In this document: positions 1 to 8,090 of the stretch, piece after piece
Layout: each line of letters begins with the position of its first letter
How positions within the stretch are numbered: the stretch's first letter is position 1
NCBI RefSeq assembly: GCF_000262345.1
Contig: NZ_AJTQ01000374.1
Span: 1 to 47,858 of the forward strand
From: Streptomyces xiaopingdaonensis
GTDB taxonomy: Bacteria > Actinomycetota > Actinomycetes > Streptomycetales > Streptomycetaceae
Length of the DNA: 47,858 nt
Direction of reading: 5' to 3'
The notes under the pieces: generated by a model
What the model was told of the DNA's origin: nothing
Databases searched by the model: none
Seen by the model: the letters and a program-made list of their open reading frames with translations, nothing else
Position numbers and translations under genes: made by a program

Positions 1-45
1 CATGGTGCATACATCTACCCGCTCGCGAGGGAAGGTCGATCGCCT

Positions 46-1872
46 GTGTGCGGCATCACCGGATGGGTCTCGTACCGTCGGGACCTCAACGAACACCAGC
101 AGACCCTGAACGCCATGACGGAGACGATGGCGTGCCGTGGTCCGGACGCGCGCGGTTCCTGGATCGCACCGCACGCGGCGCTGGGCCACCGCCGTCTCGC
201 CGTCATCGACCTGCCGGGCGGGGCGCAGCCGATGCGGATCGCCACCGACGACGGCGAGGTGGCGATGGTGTACAGCGGCGAGGCGTACAACTACACCGAG
301 CTGCGCGGCGAACTCCGCAGCCGCGGCCACCGGTTCACCACCGACTCGGACACCGAGGTCGTCCTCCGCGGCTACCTGGAGTGGGGCGAGGCGCTCGCCG
401 AGCGGCTCAACGGCATGTACTCCTTCGCGATCTGGGACGCGCGCACCGAGAAGCTGCTGATGCTCCGCGACCGGATGGGCATCAAGCCCTTCTACTTCTA
501 CGAGACCGAGGACGGCGTTCTCTTCGGCTCGGAGCCCAAGGCGATCCTCGCCAACCCGCTCTGCCCCGCCGAGGTCGGCCTCGACGGCCTGCGCGAGCTC
601 TTCTCCTTCGCGAAGACGCCGGGCCACGCCGTCTGGGAGGGGATGCGGGAGCTGCGCCCCGGGCACCTCGCCGTGGCCGACCGCAACGGCGTGCGCGAGC
701 AGGCGTACTGGCGGCTGGGCACCACCGACGCCAGGCCGGACCGCGAGACGGCCGTGGCGCACGTCCGCGAGCTGCTGGAGGACATCACGGCGCGCCAGCT
801 CGTCGCCGACGTGCCCCGGTGCACCCTGCTCTCCGGGGGCCTCGACTCCTCGGCACTCACCGCCCTCGCCGCGCGCCGACTCGCGGAGAAGGGCGAGACG
901 GTACGCAGCTTCGCGGTCGACTTCCCGCACCAGGCGGAGAACTTCCGGGCCATCGACGTCAGCCCCACCCAGGACACCCCGTACGTGCACGCGGTCGCCG
1001 AGCACGTGCGCTGCGACCACCGGGACATCGTCCTCGACGGCTCCTCGCTCTCGGACCCGGCCGTCAGGCGCGCCGTCGTCGAGGCCCGCGACCTGCCCAT
1101 GGGCCTCGGGGACCGCGACAACTCGCTCTACCTGCTCTTCAAGGCGGTACGCGAGGAGTCGACGGTCGCGCTCTCGGGCGAATCGGCAGACGAGGTCTTC
1201 GGCGGCTACCCCTGGTTCCACGACGAGCGCGCAAGGACCGACACCTTCCCCTGGCTCGCGGGCGGGATGCGCCTCTTCGGCAACGCACTCGAACCAGGCC
1301 TCGCCCGCCAACTCGACCTCGACGCCTACGTCGCCGACCACTACGCGTCCGCCGTACGGGAGACGCCGTCGAAGGAGGGCGAGAGCGCGGCGGAGGCGCG
1401 GATGCGGCAGGTGTGCTACCTCCACCTGACCCGCATGGTGCAGACGCTCCTCGACCGCAAGGACCGGATGAGCATGGCCGTCGGCCTGGAGGTGCGCGTC
1501 CCCTTCTGCGACCACCGGCTCGTCGAGTACGTCTTCGACACCCCCTGGTCGCTGAAGACCTTCGACGGCCGCGAGAAGAGCCTGCTGCGCGCCGCCACCC
1601 GCGACCTGCTCCCGCAGTCGGTCGCCGACCGGAAGAAGAGCGGCTACCCGGGCAGCTTCGACCCGGATTACCTCGCCGCCGTGCAGTCGCAGACCGCCGG
1701 ACTCCTCGCCGACGACCACCCGGCGCTCGCCCTCTGCGACCCCGCGGCGCTCCGCACGGCCACCGAGGCGACGGGCGACACCGTCACCCAGGAGCAGCGC
1801 TCCGCGATGGAGCGCACGCTCGACCTCGCCGTCTGGTTCGACCTCCACGAGCCGACGCTGAAACTCAACTGA
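46..1872 (+). CDS. asnB: Asparagine synthase (glutamine-hydrolysing)
   Basis: Cytosolic enzyme that makes asparagine from aspartate, ATP and glutamine. The GTG start gives a protein opening MCGITGW, so Cys2 becomes the N-terminal nucleophile of the class II glutaminase domain (roughly residues 2-210). The synthetase domain follows, with the pyrophosphate loop SGGLDSS near residue 264 and the conserved SGESADEVFGGYPW stretch further on. At 608 residues it matches the longer actinobacterial AsnB type rather than the roughly 550-residue enterobacterial one. The start is fixed by the need for Cys2. Only 45 bp of upstream sequence is present, so its promoter and any upstream operon partner are outside the window. 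It ends at a strong hairpin facing the convergent dipeptidase gene. Confidence 0.95.
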   Translation: MCGITGWVSYRRDLNEHQQTLNAMTETMACRGPDARGSWIAPHAALGHRRLAVIDLPGGAQPMRIATDDGEVAMVYSGEAYNYTELRGELRSRGHRFTTDSDTEVVLRGYLEWGEALAERLNGMYSFAIWDARTEKLLMLRDRMGIKPFYFYETEDGVLFGSEPKAILANPLCPAEVGLDGLRELFSFAKTPGHAVWEGMRELRPGHLAVADRNGVREQAYWRLGTTDARPDRETAVAHVRELLEDITARQLVADVPRCTLLSGGLDSSALTALAARRLAEKGETVRSFAVDFPHQAENFRAIDVSPTQDTPYVHAVAEHVRCDHRDIVLDGSSLSDPAVRRAVVEARDLPMGLGDRDNSLYLLFKAVREESTVALSGESADEVFGGYPWFHDERARTDTFPWLAGGMRLFGNALEPGLARQLDLDAYVADHYASAVRETPSKEGESAAEARMRQVCYLHLTRMVQTLLDRKDRMSMAVGLEVRVPFCDHRLVEYVFDTPWSLKTFDGREKSLLRAATRDLLPQSVADRKKSGYPGSFDPDYLAAVQSQTAGLLADDHPALALCDPAALRTATEATGDTVTQEQRSAMERTLDLAVWFDLHEPTLKLN

Positions 1873-1899
1873 CCCGGCGGAGCAGCGACTCGGAGACCA

Positions 1900-1935
1900 G
1901 GTGCCGCACGGCCGTTCGCCCGGCCGTGCGGCACC
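1900..1935. terminator. Bidirectional hairpin between asnB and dipeptidase
   Basis: A perfect 15-bp stem (1900-1914 with 1921-1935) closes a 6-nt loop TTCGCC. It lies between two convergent stops, 28 nt after asnB and 7 nt past the dipeptidase stop on the other strand. There is no clear T tract, as is common for actinobacterial terminators. Confidence 0.8.
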
Positions 1936-1941
1936 GGCCGC

Positions 1942-3144
1942 TCAGCCGTCGAGCTGCTCGATCGTGGCGATCGACGGGCCCCGACGGGCGCGGAGGTCGC
2001 GCGCGGCGGCCTCCGCGTCGCGGAGGACGCGGACGGCGTTGCCCCAGGTGAGCTTGGCGAGGTCGGCCTCGGACCAGCGGCGGTCGAGGAGTTCGGCGAC
2101 GAGGTTCGGGTAGCCGGCGACGTCGGCGAGGTCGGTGGGGGTGAAGGCGGTGCCGTCGTAGTCGCCGCCGATGCCGAGGTGGTCGATGCCGGCGACCTCG
2201 CGCATGTGGTCGAGGTGGTCGGCGACGGTCGAGGCGGTCGCCGACGGGCGCGGATGCGCCTCCTCGAACGCGGCCTGCACCTGCTTGCCGCGCGCGCTGA
2301 GGTCGAGCGGGCGGAGCCCGTGCGCGCGCATGTTCTCGTCCGCACGGCTCGTCCACTCGACGGCGGCGGGGAGGATGAACTTCGGCACGAAGGTCGCCAT
2401 CGCCACGCCGCCGTTGGCGGGGAGTTGGGCGAGCACGTCGTCCGGGATGTTCCGCGGGTGGTCGCAGACGGCGCGCGCCGAGGAGTGCGAGAAGAGCACC
2501 GGCGCCTCGGTGACCCGCAGCGCGTCGCGCATCGTGTCGGCCGAGACGTGCGAGAGGTCGACGAGCATGCCGAGGCGGTTCATCTCGCGCACGACCTCCT
2601 CGCCGAAGCGGGTGAGCCCGCCGTGGACGGGTTCGTCGGTCGCGGAGTCGGCCCACGCGAGGTTGTCGTTGTGCGTCAGCGTCATGTAGCGGACGCCGAG
2701 GCGGTGGAGCGCGCGGAGGGTGGCGAGGGAGTTGTCGATCGAGTGGCCGCCCTCGGCCCCCATGAGCGAGGCGATCCTGCCGTCGGCCCGCGCCGCCTCC
2801 ATCTCTTCCGCCGTGAAGGCGAGTCGGAGGACGTCGGGGTAGCGGTCGACGAGCCTGCGCACGACGTCGATCTGCTCCATCGTGGCGCTGACCGCGCGGT
2901 CCCCCGCGAGCTCGGCCGTGACGTAGACCGACCAGAACTGCCCTCCGACGCCGCCCTGCCGCAGCCGGGGCAGGTCGGTGTGGAGGTGGGCGTGCTGGTC
3001 CTCGGCGATGTCGCGGCGGTCGAGGTCGTAGCCGACCTGCTCGCGCAGCGCCCAAGGGAGGTCGTTGTGCCCGTCGACGACGGGGTGTTCGGCGAGGAGC
3101 TCGTGAGCGCGCTCCAGCGCGGGACGCATGCCGGTCGTCATCAC
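1942..3144 (-). CDS. Membrane dipeptidase, M19 (renal dipeptidase) family
   Basis: Zinc dipeptidase of the amidohydrolase fold, expected to cleave dipeptides, possibly with D-residues. The family metal ligands are visible: the HxD pair in VVDGHNDLPWAL near residue 25, the bridging Glu in LMGAEGGHS, His residues in LSHVSADTM and FSHSSARAVCDHPRN, and Asp in GIGGDYDGT. Length (400 aa) fits the family. I see no signal peptide, so it is probably cytoplasmic. The start is GTG at 3144 or the next codon, ATG at 3141; either overlaps the purE stop by 1-4 nt, so translation is probably coupled to purE. The link to purine synthesis is positional only. Confidence 0.9.
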   Translation of the reverse strand: MMTTGMRPALERAHELLAEHPVVDGHNDLPWALREQVGYDLDRRDIAEDQHAHLHTDLPRLRQGGVGGQFWSVYVTAELAGDRAVSATMEQIDVVRRLVDRYPDVLRLAFTAEEMEAARADGRIASLMGAEGGHSIDNSLATLRALHRLGVRYMTLTHNDNLAWADSATDEPVHGGLTRFGEEVVREMNRLGMLVDLSHVSADTMRDALRVTEAPVLFSHSSARAVCDHPRNIPDDVLAQLPANGGVAMATFVPKFILPAAVEWTSRADENMRAHGLRPLDLSARGKQVQAAFEEAHPRPSATASTVADHLDHMREVAGIDHLGIGGDYDGTAFTPTDLADVAGYPNLVAELLDRRWSEADLAKLTWGNAVRVLRDAEAAARDLRARRGPSIATIEQLDG

Positions 3145-3680
3145 TTGCCTCCGAATCCGAAGCCGGTCTCGCCCGAGACCTTGCCGCGCAGCCGCCGGCC
3201 CTTCTCCGCCGCCTGCTCCTCCAACTCGCCCTGGAACCGCACCATCCGCTCCCGCAGCCGCTCGTCGGCCGCGGCGAGGATGCGTACGGCGAGCAGCCCC
3301 GCGTTGCGTGCGCCGCCGACCGAGACGGTGGCGACGGGAACGCCCGCCGGCATCTGCACGATCGAGAGGAGCGAGTCCATACCGTCGAGGTGCTTGAGCG
3401 GGACGGGGACGCCGATCACCGGGAGCGGCGTCACGGAGGCGAGCATGCCGGGAAGGTGCGCGGCACCGCCGGCGCCGGCGATGATCGCCTTCAGGCCGCG
3501 GTCGGCCGCCCGCTCGCCGTACTCCAGCATCGCGCGCGGCATGCGGTGCGCCGAGACGACGTCGGCCTCGTAGCCGACGTCGAACTCGTCGAGCGCGGTG
3601 GCCGCCGCCTCCAGCACGGGCCAGTCCGAGTCGGAGCCCATCACGATGCCGACGGACGGGTGTTGGGGCTTACTGCTCAT
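3141..3680 (-). CDS. purE: N5-carboxyaminoimidazole ribonucleotide mutase
   Basis: Class I PurE of 179 aa. It converts N5-CAIR, the product of PurK, to CAIR in de novo purine synthesis. The nucleotide-binding GSDSDWP motif sits at residues 15-21, the catalytic histidine is His45 in SAHRM, and the AGAGGAAHLPGM loop is intact. The ATG at 3680 is chosen because the conserved family sequence begins about ten residues in; the open frame continues upstream but without family sequence. It lies 62 nt downstream of purK on the same strand and overlaps the dipeptidase start, indicating a purK-purE-dipeptidase transcript. Confidence 0.95.
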   Translation of the reverse strand: MSSKPQHPSVGIVMGSDSDWPVLEAAATALDEFDVGYEADVVSAHRMPRAMLEYGERAADRGLKAIIAGAGGAAHLPGMLASVTPLPVIGVPVPLKHLDGMDSLLSIVQMPAGVPVATVSVGGARNAGLLAVRILAAADERLRERMVRFQGELEEQAAEKGRRLRGKVSGETGFGFGGK

Positions 3681-3720
3681 ACCGGCGCTCCTCGCAGACT
3701 GACGGTGCTCACTCCCGGAC

Positions 3721-3739
3721 GCGGCCCGCGAGGGGCCGC
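3721..3739 (-). promoter_or_regulatory. Small hairpin between purK and purE
   Basis: A 7-bp GC stem (3721-3727 with 3733-3739) lies just past the purK stop in the 62-nt gap before purE. It may modulate read-through or stabilise the transcript. It is too short to call a strong terminator, and the genes otherwise look co-transcribed. Confidence 0.3.
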
Positions 3740-3742
3740 CGC

Positions 3743-4882
3743 TCACTCGGTGACGGTACCCCTGAGGTACCCGGCGGCGTGCGCCGCGCGCTCCCGTACG
3801 TCGTCGAGGTCGTCGCCGAAGGTGTTGACGTGGCCGACCTTGCGGCCCGGCTTCACGTCCTTGCCGTACATGTGGATCTTCAACTGCGGGTCCCTCGCCA
3901 TGCAGTGGAGGTACGCCGCGTACATGTCGGGGTAGTCGCCGCCGAGGACGTTCGCCATCACGGTCCACGGAGCGCGCGGGTGCGGGTCGCCGAGCGGCAG
4001 GTCGAGGACGGCGCGGAGGTGGTTGGCGAACTGGGAGGTGACGGCGCCGTCCTGGGTCCAGTGGCCGGAGTTGTGCGGGCGCATCGCCAGCTCGTTGACG
4101 AGGACGCGGCCGTCCTCCGTCTCGAAGAGCTCGACCGCCAGGTGTCCGACGACACCCAGATCCTTCGCGATCCGCAGCGCCAACTCCTGCGCCTGCACGG
4201 CCGTTTCCTCGGCGAGGCCGGGCGCGGGCGCGATCACCGTGTCGCAGACGCCGTTCACCTGGATCGACTCGACCACCGGGTAGGCGACGGCCTGGCCGTG
4301 CGGCGAGCGCACCACGTCGGCCGCGAGTTCCCTGACGAAGGGGACCTTCTCCTCACCGAGCACCGGCACCCCGGCGAGAAACGGTTCAGCGGCCTCCTCG
4401 GTGCTGCGGACCACCCAGACGCCCTTGCCGTCGTACCCGCCGCGGACCGTCTTGAGGACCACGGGGAAGCCGCCGACCTCGGCGGCGAAAGCGGCGACGT
4501 CCGCCTCGTCGCGCACGATCCGGTGGCGCGGGCTGGGGATGCCGAGTTCGCTGAGGCGGCTCCGCATCACGCCCTTGTCCTGGGCGTGGGCGAGCGCCTC
4601 GGGCCCCGGGCGCACCACGACGCCCTCCGCCTCCAGGGCGCGCAGGTGCGCGGCCGGCACGTGCTCGTGGTCGAAGGTGACCACGTCGCAGCCGCGGGCG
4701 AAGGAGAGGAGCGTCGGCAGATCGCGGTAGTCGCCCACGACGACGTCGTTGACGACCTGCGCCGCCGAGTCCTGCGGGGTGTCCGCGAGGAGTCTGAACC
4801 TGATGCCGAGCGGGATGCCAGCCTCGTGCGTCATACGCGCGAGCTGACCGCCGCCGACCATACCGACCAGGGGATACGTCAC
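3743..4882 (-). CDS. purK: N5-carboxyaminoimidazole ribonucleotide synthase (ATP-grasp)
   Basis: Carries out the ATP- and bicarbonate-dependent carboxylation of AIR to N5-CAIR, the step before PurE. The protein starts with the PurK signature VGMVGGGQLARM. ATP-grasp features follow: VLKTVRGGYDGKGVWVV, the hinge region, and VNELAMRPHNSGHWT near residue 270. The GTG at 4882 gives a 379-aa protein beginning VTYPLVG, the normal family length; the frame runs on to 5005 but the extra residues are low-complexity Arg/Ala/Pro sequence. It is the first gene of the purK-purE-dipeptidase group. Confidence 0.95.
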   Translation of the reverse strand: MTYPLVGMVGGGQLARMTHEAGIPLGIRFRLLADTPQDSAAQVVNDVVVGDYRDLPTLLSFARGCDVVTFDHEHVPAAHLRALEAEGVVVRPGPEALAHAQDKGVMRSRLSELGIPSPRHRIVRDEADVAAFAAEVGGFPVVLKTVRGGYDGKGVWVVRSTEEAAEPFLAGVPVLGEEKVPFVRELAADVVRSPHGQAVAYPVVESIQVNGVCDTVIAPAPGLAEETAVQAQELALRIAKDLGVVGHLAVELFETEDGRVLVNELAMRPHNSGHWTQDGAVTSQFANHLRAVLDLPLGDPHPRAPWTVMANVLGGDYPDMYAAYLHCMARDPQLKIHMYGKDVKPGRKVGHVNTFGDDLDDVRERAAHAAGYLRGTVTE

Positions 4883-5234
4883 GTACTTCAGCCTAACCCG
4901 CGACCCCGCTCCGGCCTGCGGCCCCCGTCTGCACGGCGCAGCGAGGCGGCGGCGCGGCGGCGCTTCGACGCGGCGAACCGGCGGCGCTTCGGCGTAGCCG
5001 CGCACGGCCGCGGCGGCTGCTGGTTAGCATGGCCCGGCCGGCACGGCCGCGGGGCATGCGCCCCGCCGCCGGCGAGGTCGCGCAGCGCGGCGACGGCTGC
5101 TGGTCAGCATGACCCGGCCGAACCGCGGGGCGGGGAACGGCCGGCAGACCAAGGCAGGCAGAGCGTCCGCCCCCGGGCGGTCGCGGACGGGGGCCGCCCG
5201 AGGGGCGGCCGCAGGACGGGGCGCAGCGACGACC
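4883..5234. other. Intergenic region between divergent purK and GtrA-like gene
   Basis: This 352-bp stretch separates divergently transcribed genes and should hold both promoters. It contains the 30-bp direct repeat listed separately, a duplicated GGCGGCGCTTCG element around 4960-4995, and a small GC hairpin around 5049-5066. An open frame from 5109 runs into the downstream gene, but its translation is Arg/Ala/Gly-rich and unlike any protein I know, so I treat it as non-coding. Confidence 0.5.
5011..5120 (+). repeat. 30-bp direct repeat upstream of GtrA-like gene
   Basis: The unit at 5011-5040 recurs at 5091-5120 with 27 of 30 identical bases, an offset of exactly 80 bp. The core is GGCTGCTGGTTAGCAT in the first copy, with C for T in the second. 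The first copy contains TAGCAT, which fits the TAGnnT form of a vegetative -10 box. Confidence 0.6.
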
Positions 5235-5741
5235 ATGGCTCAATGGCGCGGAGTCGGCGGAAGGCTGCGTGGACTCGTCCGTGAGGCGGCCAAGTTCGGC
5301 GCCGTGGGGGCCGTGGGGTTCCTCGTCAACGTCGTCGTCTTCAACGTCTGCATGCACAGCTTCCAGCTCGCGCCGATCCGCTCCGGCATCCTCGCGCAGA
5401 CGCTGGCGATCGGCACCAACTACGTGGGCAACCGCTACTGGACCTACCGGCACGCGGACAAGCACCGCGTCCCGCGGGAGACGTCGCTCTTCTTCCTCTT
5501 CAGCGGCATCGCGCTGGTGCTGGAGAACGGCGTCCTCGCGCTCTCGCACTACGGCCTCGGCTACACCTCGGCGCTCGCCGACAACGTCGCGAAGAACGTG
5601 ATCGGCCTGGGGCTCGGCACCGCGTTCCGCTTCTGGTCGTACCGCACCTGGGTCTTCCGGGACAGGCGGCGAGCGCCCGCGTCAGGAGCGGTCGGTCTCG
5701 CGGCTGAGGAACAGGCCGAAGACGGGCGGCAGTTGCTGTAG
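5235..5741 (+). CDS. GtrA-family integral membrane protein
   Basis: Protein of 168 aa from the ATG at 5235 with the four-helix layout of the GtrA family: AAKFGAVGAVGFLVNVVVFN, a second helix around ILAQTLAIGTNYVGNRYWTYR, a third from LFFLFSGIALVLENGVLALS, and a fourth around NVIGLGLGTAFRFWSYRTWVF. Family members are thought to help move lipid-linked sugars for wall or exopolysaccharide glycosylation. The conserved N-Y-x-x-N-R-x-W and F-R-F-W-S-Y-R-T-W-V-F motifs are both present. The ATG at 5235 is preferred over a possible start at 5109 because the additional 42 residues are low complexity. The final 60 nt overlap the convergent histidine kinase gene tail to tail. Confidence 0.85.
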   Translation: MAQWRGVGGRLRGLVREAAKFGAVGAVGFLVNVVVFNVCMHSFQLAPIRSGILAQTLAIGTNYVGNRYWTYRHADKHRVPRETSLFFLFSGIALVLENGVLALSHYGLGYTSALADNVAKNVIGLGLGTAFRFWSYRTWVFRDRRRAPASGAVGLAAEEQAEDGRQLL

Positions 5742-6941
5742 CAGCTCCAGTCGGCCGCCGTCGGCCTCGGCCCAGTCCCGGGCCACGGCGAGCCCGAGCC
5801 CCGTGGAGTTGCGCCCGCTCACGCTCCGCTCGAAGACCCGGGAGCCGAGCTGCGGATCGACGCCGGGGCCCTCGTCGCTCACCTCGACCACCGCCTGGTT
5901 GCCGGTGACGCGGGTACGCAGCGCGACCGTGCCCTCGCCGTGCATCAGCGAGTTCTCGATGAGCGTCGCCAGGACCTGCGCGACGGCCCCCGGTGTGCCG
6001 ACGGCGTGCAGGCCCCGCTTCCCCGAGCGGACGAGCGCCCTGCCCTCGCTGCGGTAGGCCGGCTTCCACTCCTCGATCTGCTGCTTGACGACCTCGTCGA
6101 GGTCGAAGGTGATCGCCGAACCGTCCCTGGGGTCACGGGAGTTGGTGAGGAGCCGTTGGACGACGTCGGTGAGGCGCTCCACCTGGGCGAGCGCGATCGT
6201 CGCCTCCTCCTTGACGAGGGCGCGGTCCTCGGGGGTGTCCGCCTCTGCGGTCGCGATGATCTCCTCCAGGCGCATGGAGAGCGCCGTGAGCGGAGTGCGG
6301 AGCTGGTGCGAGGCGTCGGCGGCGAGGCGCCGCTCGGCGGTGAGCATGCGGCCGATGCGGTCGGCGCTGGAGTCGAGGACGTCGGCGACGCGGTCCAACT
6401 CCGGTACGCCGTAGCGCCGGTGGCGCGGACGCGGGTCGCCCGAGCCGAGGCGCTCTGCGGTCTCGGCGAGGTCGGTGAGCGGTGCCCCGACCCGGTGGGC
6501 CTGCCGCACGGCGAGGATCGCCGCCGAGGCGACCGCGAGGAGCGCAACCGCGAGGATGATCATCAGTGTCCGCACCACCTCGGCGCGGACGACGGAGCGC
6601 GGCTCCTGGACCAGGACCTCCTCGCCCTGCGACCCCTTCTCCCGCGCCGTGACCGCGTCGCTGGAGGGCTCCTCGCCGAGCTCGATCGGCTTCCGTCCGG
6701 GGACGTCGATGCGGACGTAGCGGTCGTCGGACGCGGTGATGCCGATCGACTTCGGCGTCACCCGCTCCCCCGCCACGAGCCGGCTCTCCACGGTGCCGAC
6801 GAGCCGCGCCGCCTCCGAGCGGACGCCGTCCTTCGCGCTCGCCTCGATCGTCCTCGACTCGACGATCACGAGTGAGATCCCGAAGACGGCGACGACGACG
6901 AGGACCACGGAGAGCGTGGAGGAGATGAGTTGGCGTCTCAC
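5682..6941 (-). CDS. Two-component sensor histidine kinase
   Basis: Membrane kinase of 419 aa. TM1 is at about residues 7-29 and TM2 at about 131-151, enclosing an extracytoplasmic sensor region of about 100 residues. HAMP-like sequence follows, then the dimerisation domain with phospho-acceptor His212 in ASHQLRTPL. The GHKL ATPase domain has the N box LATLIENSLMHG, DEGPGV and STGLGLAVARDWAE. The start is GTG at 6941 with AGGTGA upstream. The response regulator gene precedes it by 63 nt on the same strand, so they form an operon. The signal is unknown; neighbours (GtrA protein, peptide transporter) only hint at envelope or nutrient sensing. Confidence 0.9.
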   Translation of the reverse strand: MRRQLISSTLSVVLVVVAVFGISLVIVESRTIEASAKDGVRSEAARLVGTVESRLVAGERVTPKSIGITASDDRYVRIDVPGRKPIELGEEPSSDAVTAREKGSQGEEVLVQEPRSVVRAEVVRTLMIILAVALLAVASAAILAVRQAHRVGAPLTDLAETAERLGSGDPRPRHRRYGVPELDRVADVLDSSADRIGRMLTAERRLAADASHQLRTPLTALSMRLEEIIATAEADTPEDRALVKEEATIALAQVERLTDVVQRLLTNSRDPRDGSAITFDLDEVVKQQIEEWKPAYRSEGRALVRSGKRGLHAVGTPGAVAQVLATLIENSLMHGEGTVALRTRVTGNQAVVEVSDEGPGVDPQLGSRVFERSVSGRNSTGLGLAVARDWAEADGGRLELLQQLPPVFGLFLSRETDRS

Positions 6942-7004
6942 CGGTCACCTGGATCGGGTCGCGGGGCGTCCGTGCCCCTTCTTTCGGTCTTCCTGGCGGT
7001 TCCT

Positions 7005-7685
<681 letters not shown>

Positions 7686-8090
7686 GGCCCGATGGTAATC
7701 CTCGTCGCCGACGGTAGCCGCGGGTACCGAGGTTCGGACGCGCCCCCGCCACGGATGCACGGAGGGTGAGCAACTCGCTGCGGAGGCCGGACGAACACCC
7801 TCGGACTGGTGTGATCTGTCTCGCACACCCTTTTCGTCCCCTCGCGGTGGTGACGTAAGGTGAGAGCACTACTTGTAGTGACGTTCGCGTAGTTGAAAGT
7901 CGGCGTAGTCAACGTCAAGGACTCTCGGCCACCCAGCACCACATGGCCAGGGTCCTTTTGCGTGTGAGCCCCGCGTGCACAGCGGGCCGGGTCTCGCGCA
8001 CCCCCACACCGGACGCGTTCACGCCTCTCGTACGGCGCAGTGCGGGCTTCGCGTTCCGGAAGAGTCCGAAAAAAGCAAGGAATACGCACT
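7686..8090. other. Divergent promoter region, response regulator / transporter
   Basis: No convincing gene in 405 bp. It holds the inverted and direct repeats listed separately at 7867-7915. Several short open frames cross it but are not protein-like. Confidence 0.5.
7867..7915. promoter_or_regulatory. Inverted repeat and GTAGT direct repeats (candidate operator)
   Basis: A perfect 6-2-6 palindrome CACTAC-TT-GTAGTG lies at 7867-7880. It is followed by further GTAGT copies at 7889-7893 and 7905-7909, so three GTAGT units start at 7875, 7889 and 7905. A GTTGA/TCAAC inverted pair lies at 7892-7896 and 7908-7912. The relatively AT-rich cluster lies between the divergent response regulator and transporter genes, as expected for an operator shared by both. 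Confidence 0.5.

Noticed and set aside
48..2051. Long open frame overlapping the asparagine synthase gene
   Set aside because: It translates to Arg/Pro-rich sequence in another frame of asnB; typical artefact of very high GC.
2179..3573. Long plus-strand open frame opposite the dipeptidase and purE
   Set aside because: Antisense to two clearly real genes with intact catalytic motifs; composition is Val/Arg/Asp-rich without family features.
5109..5234. Upstream ATG for the GtrA-like protein
   Set aside because: The extra 42 residues are low complexity and lie within the repeat-bearing promoter region.
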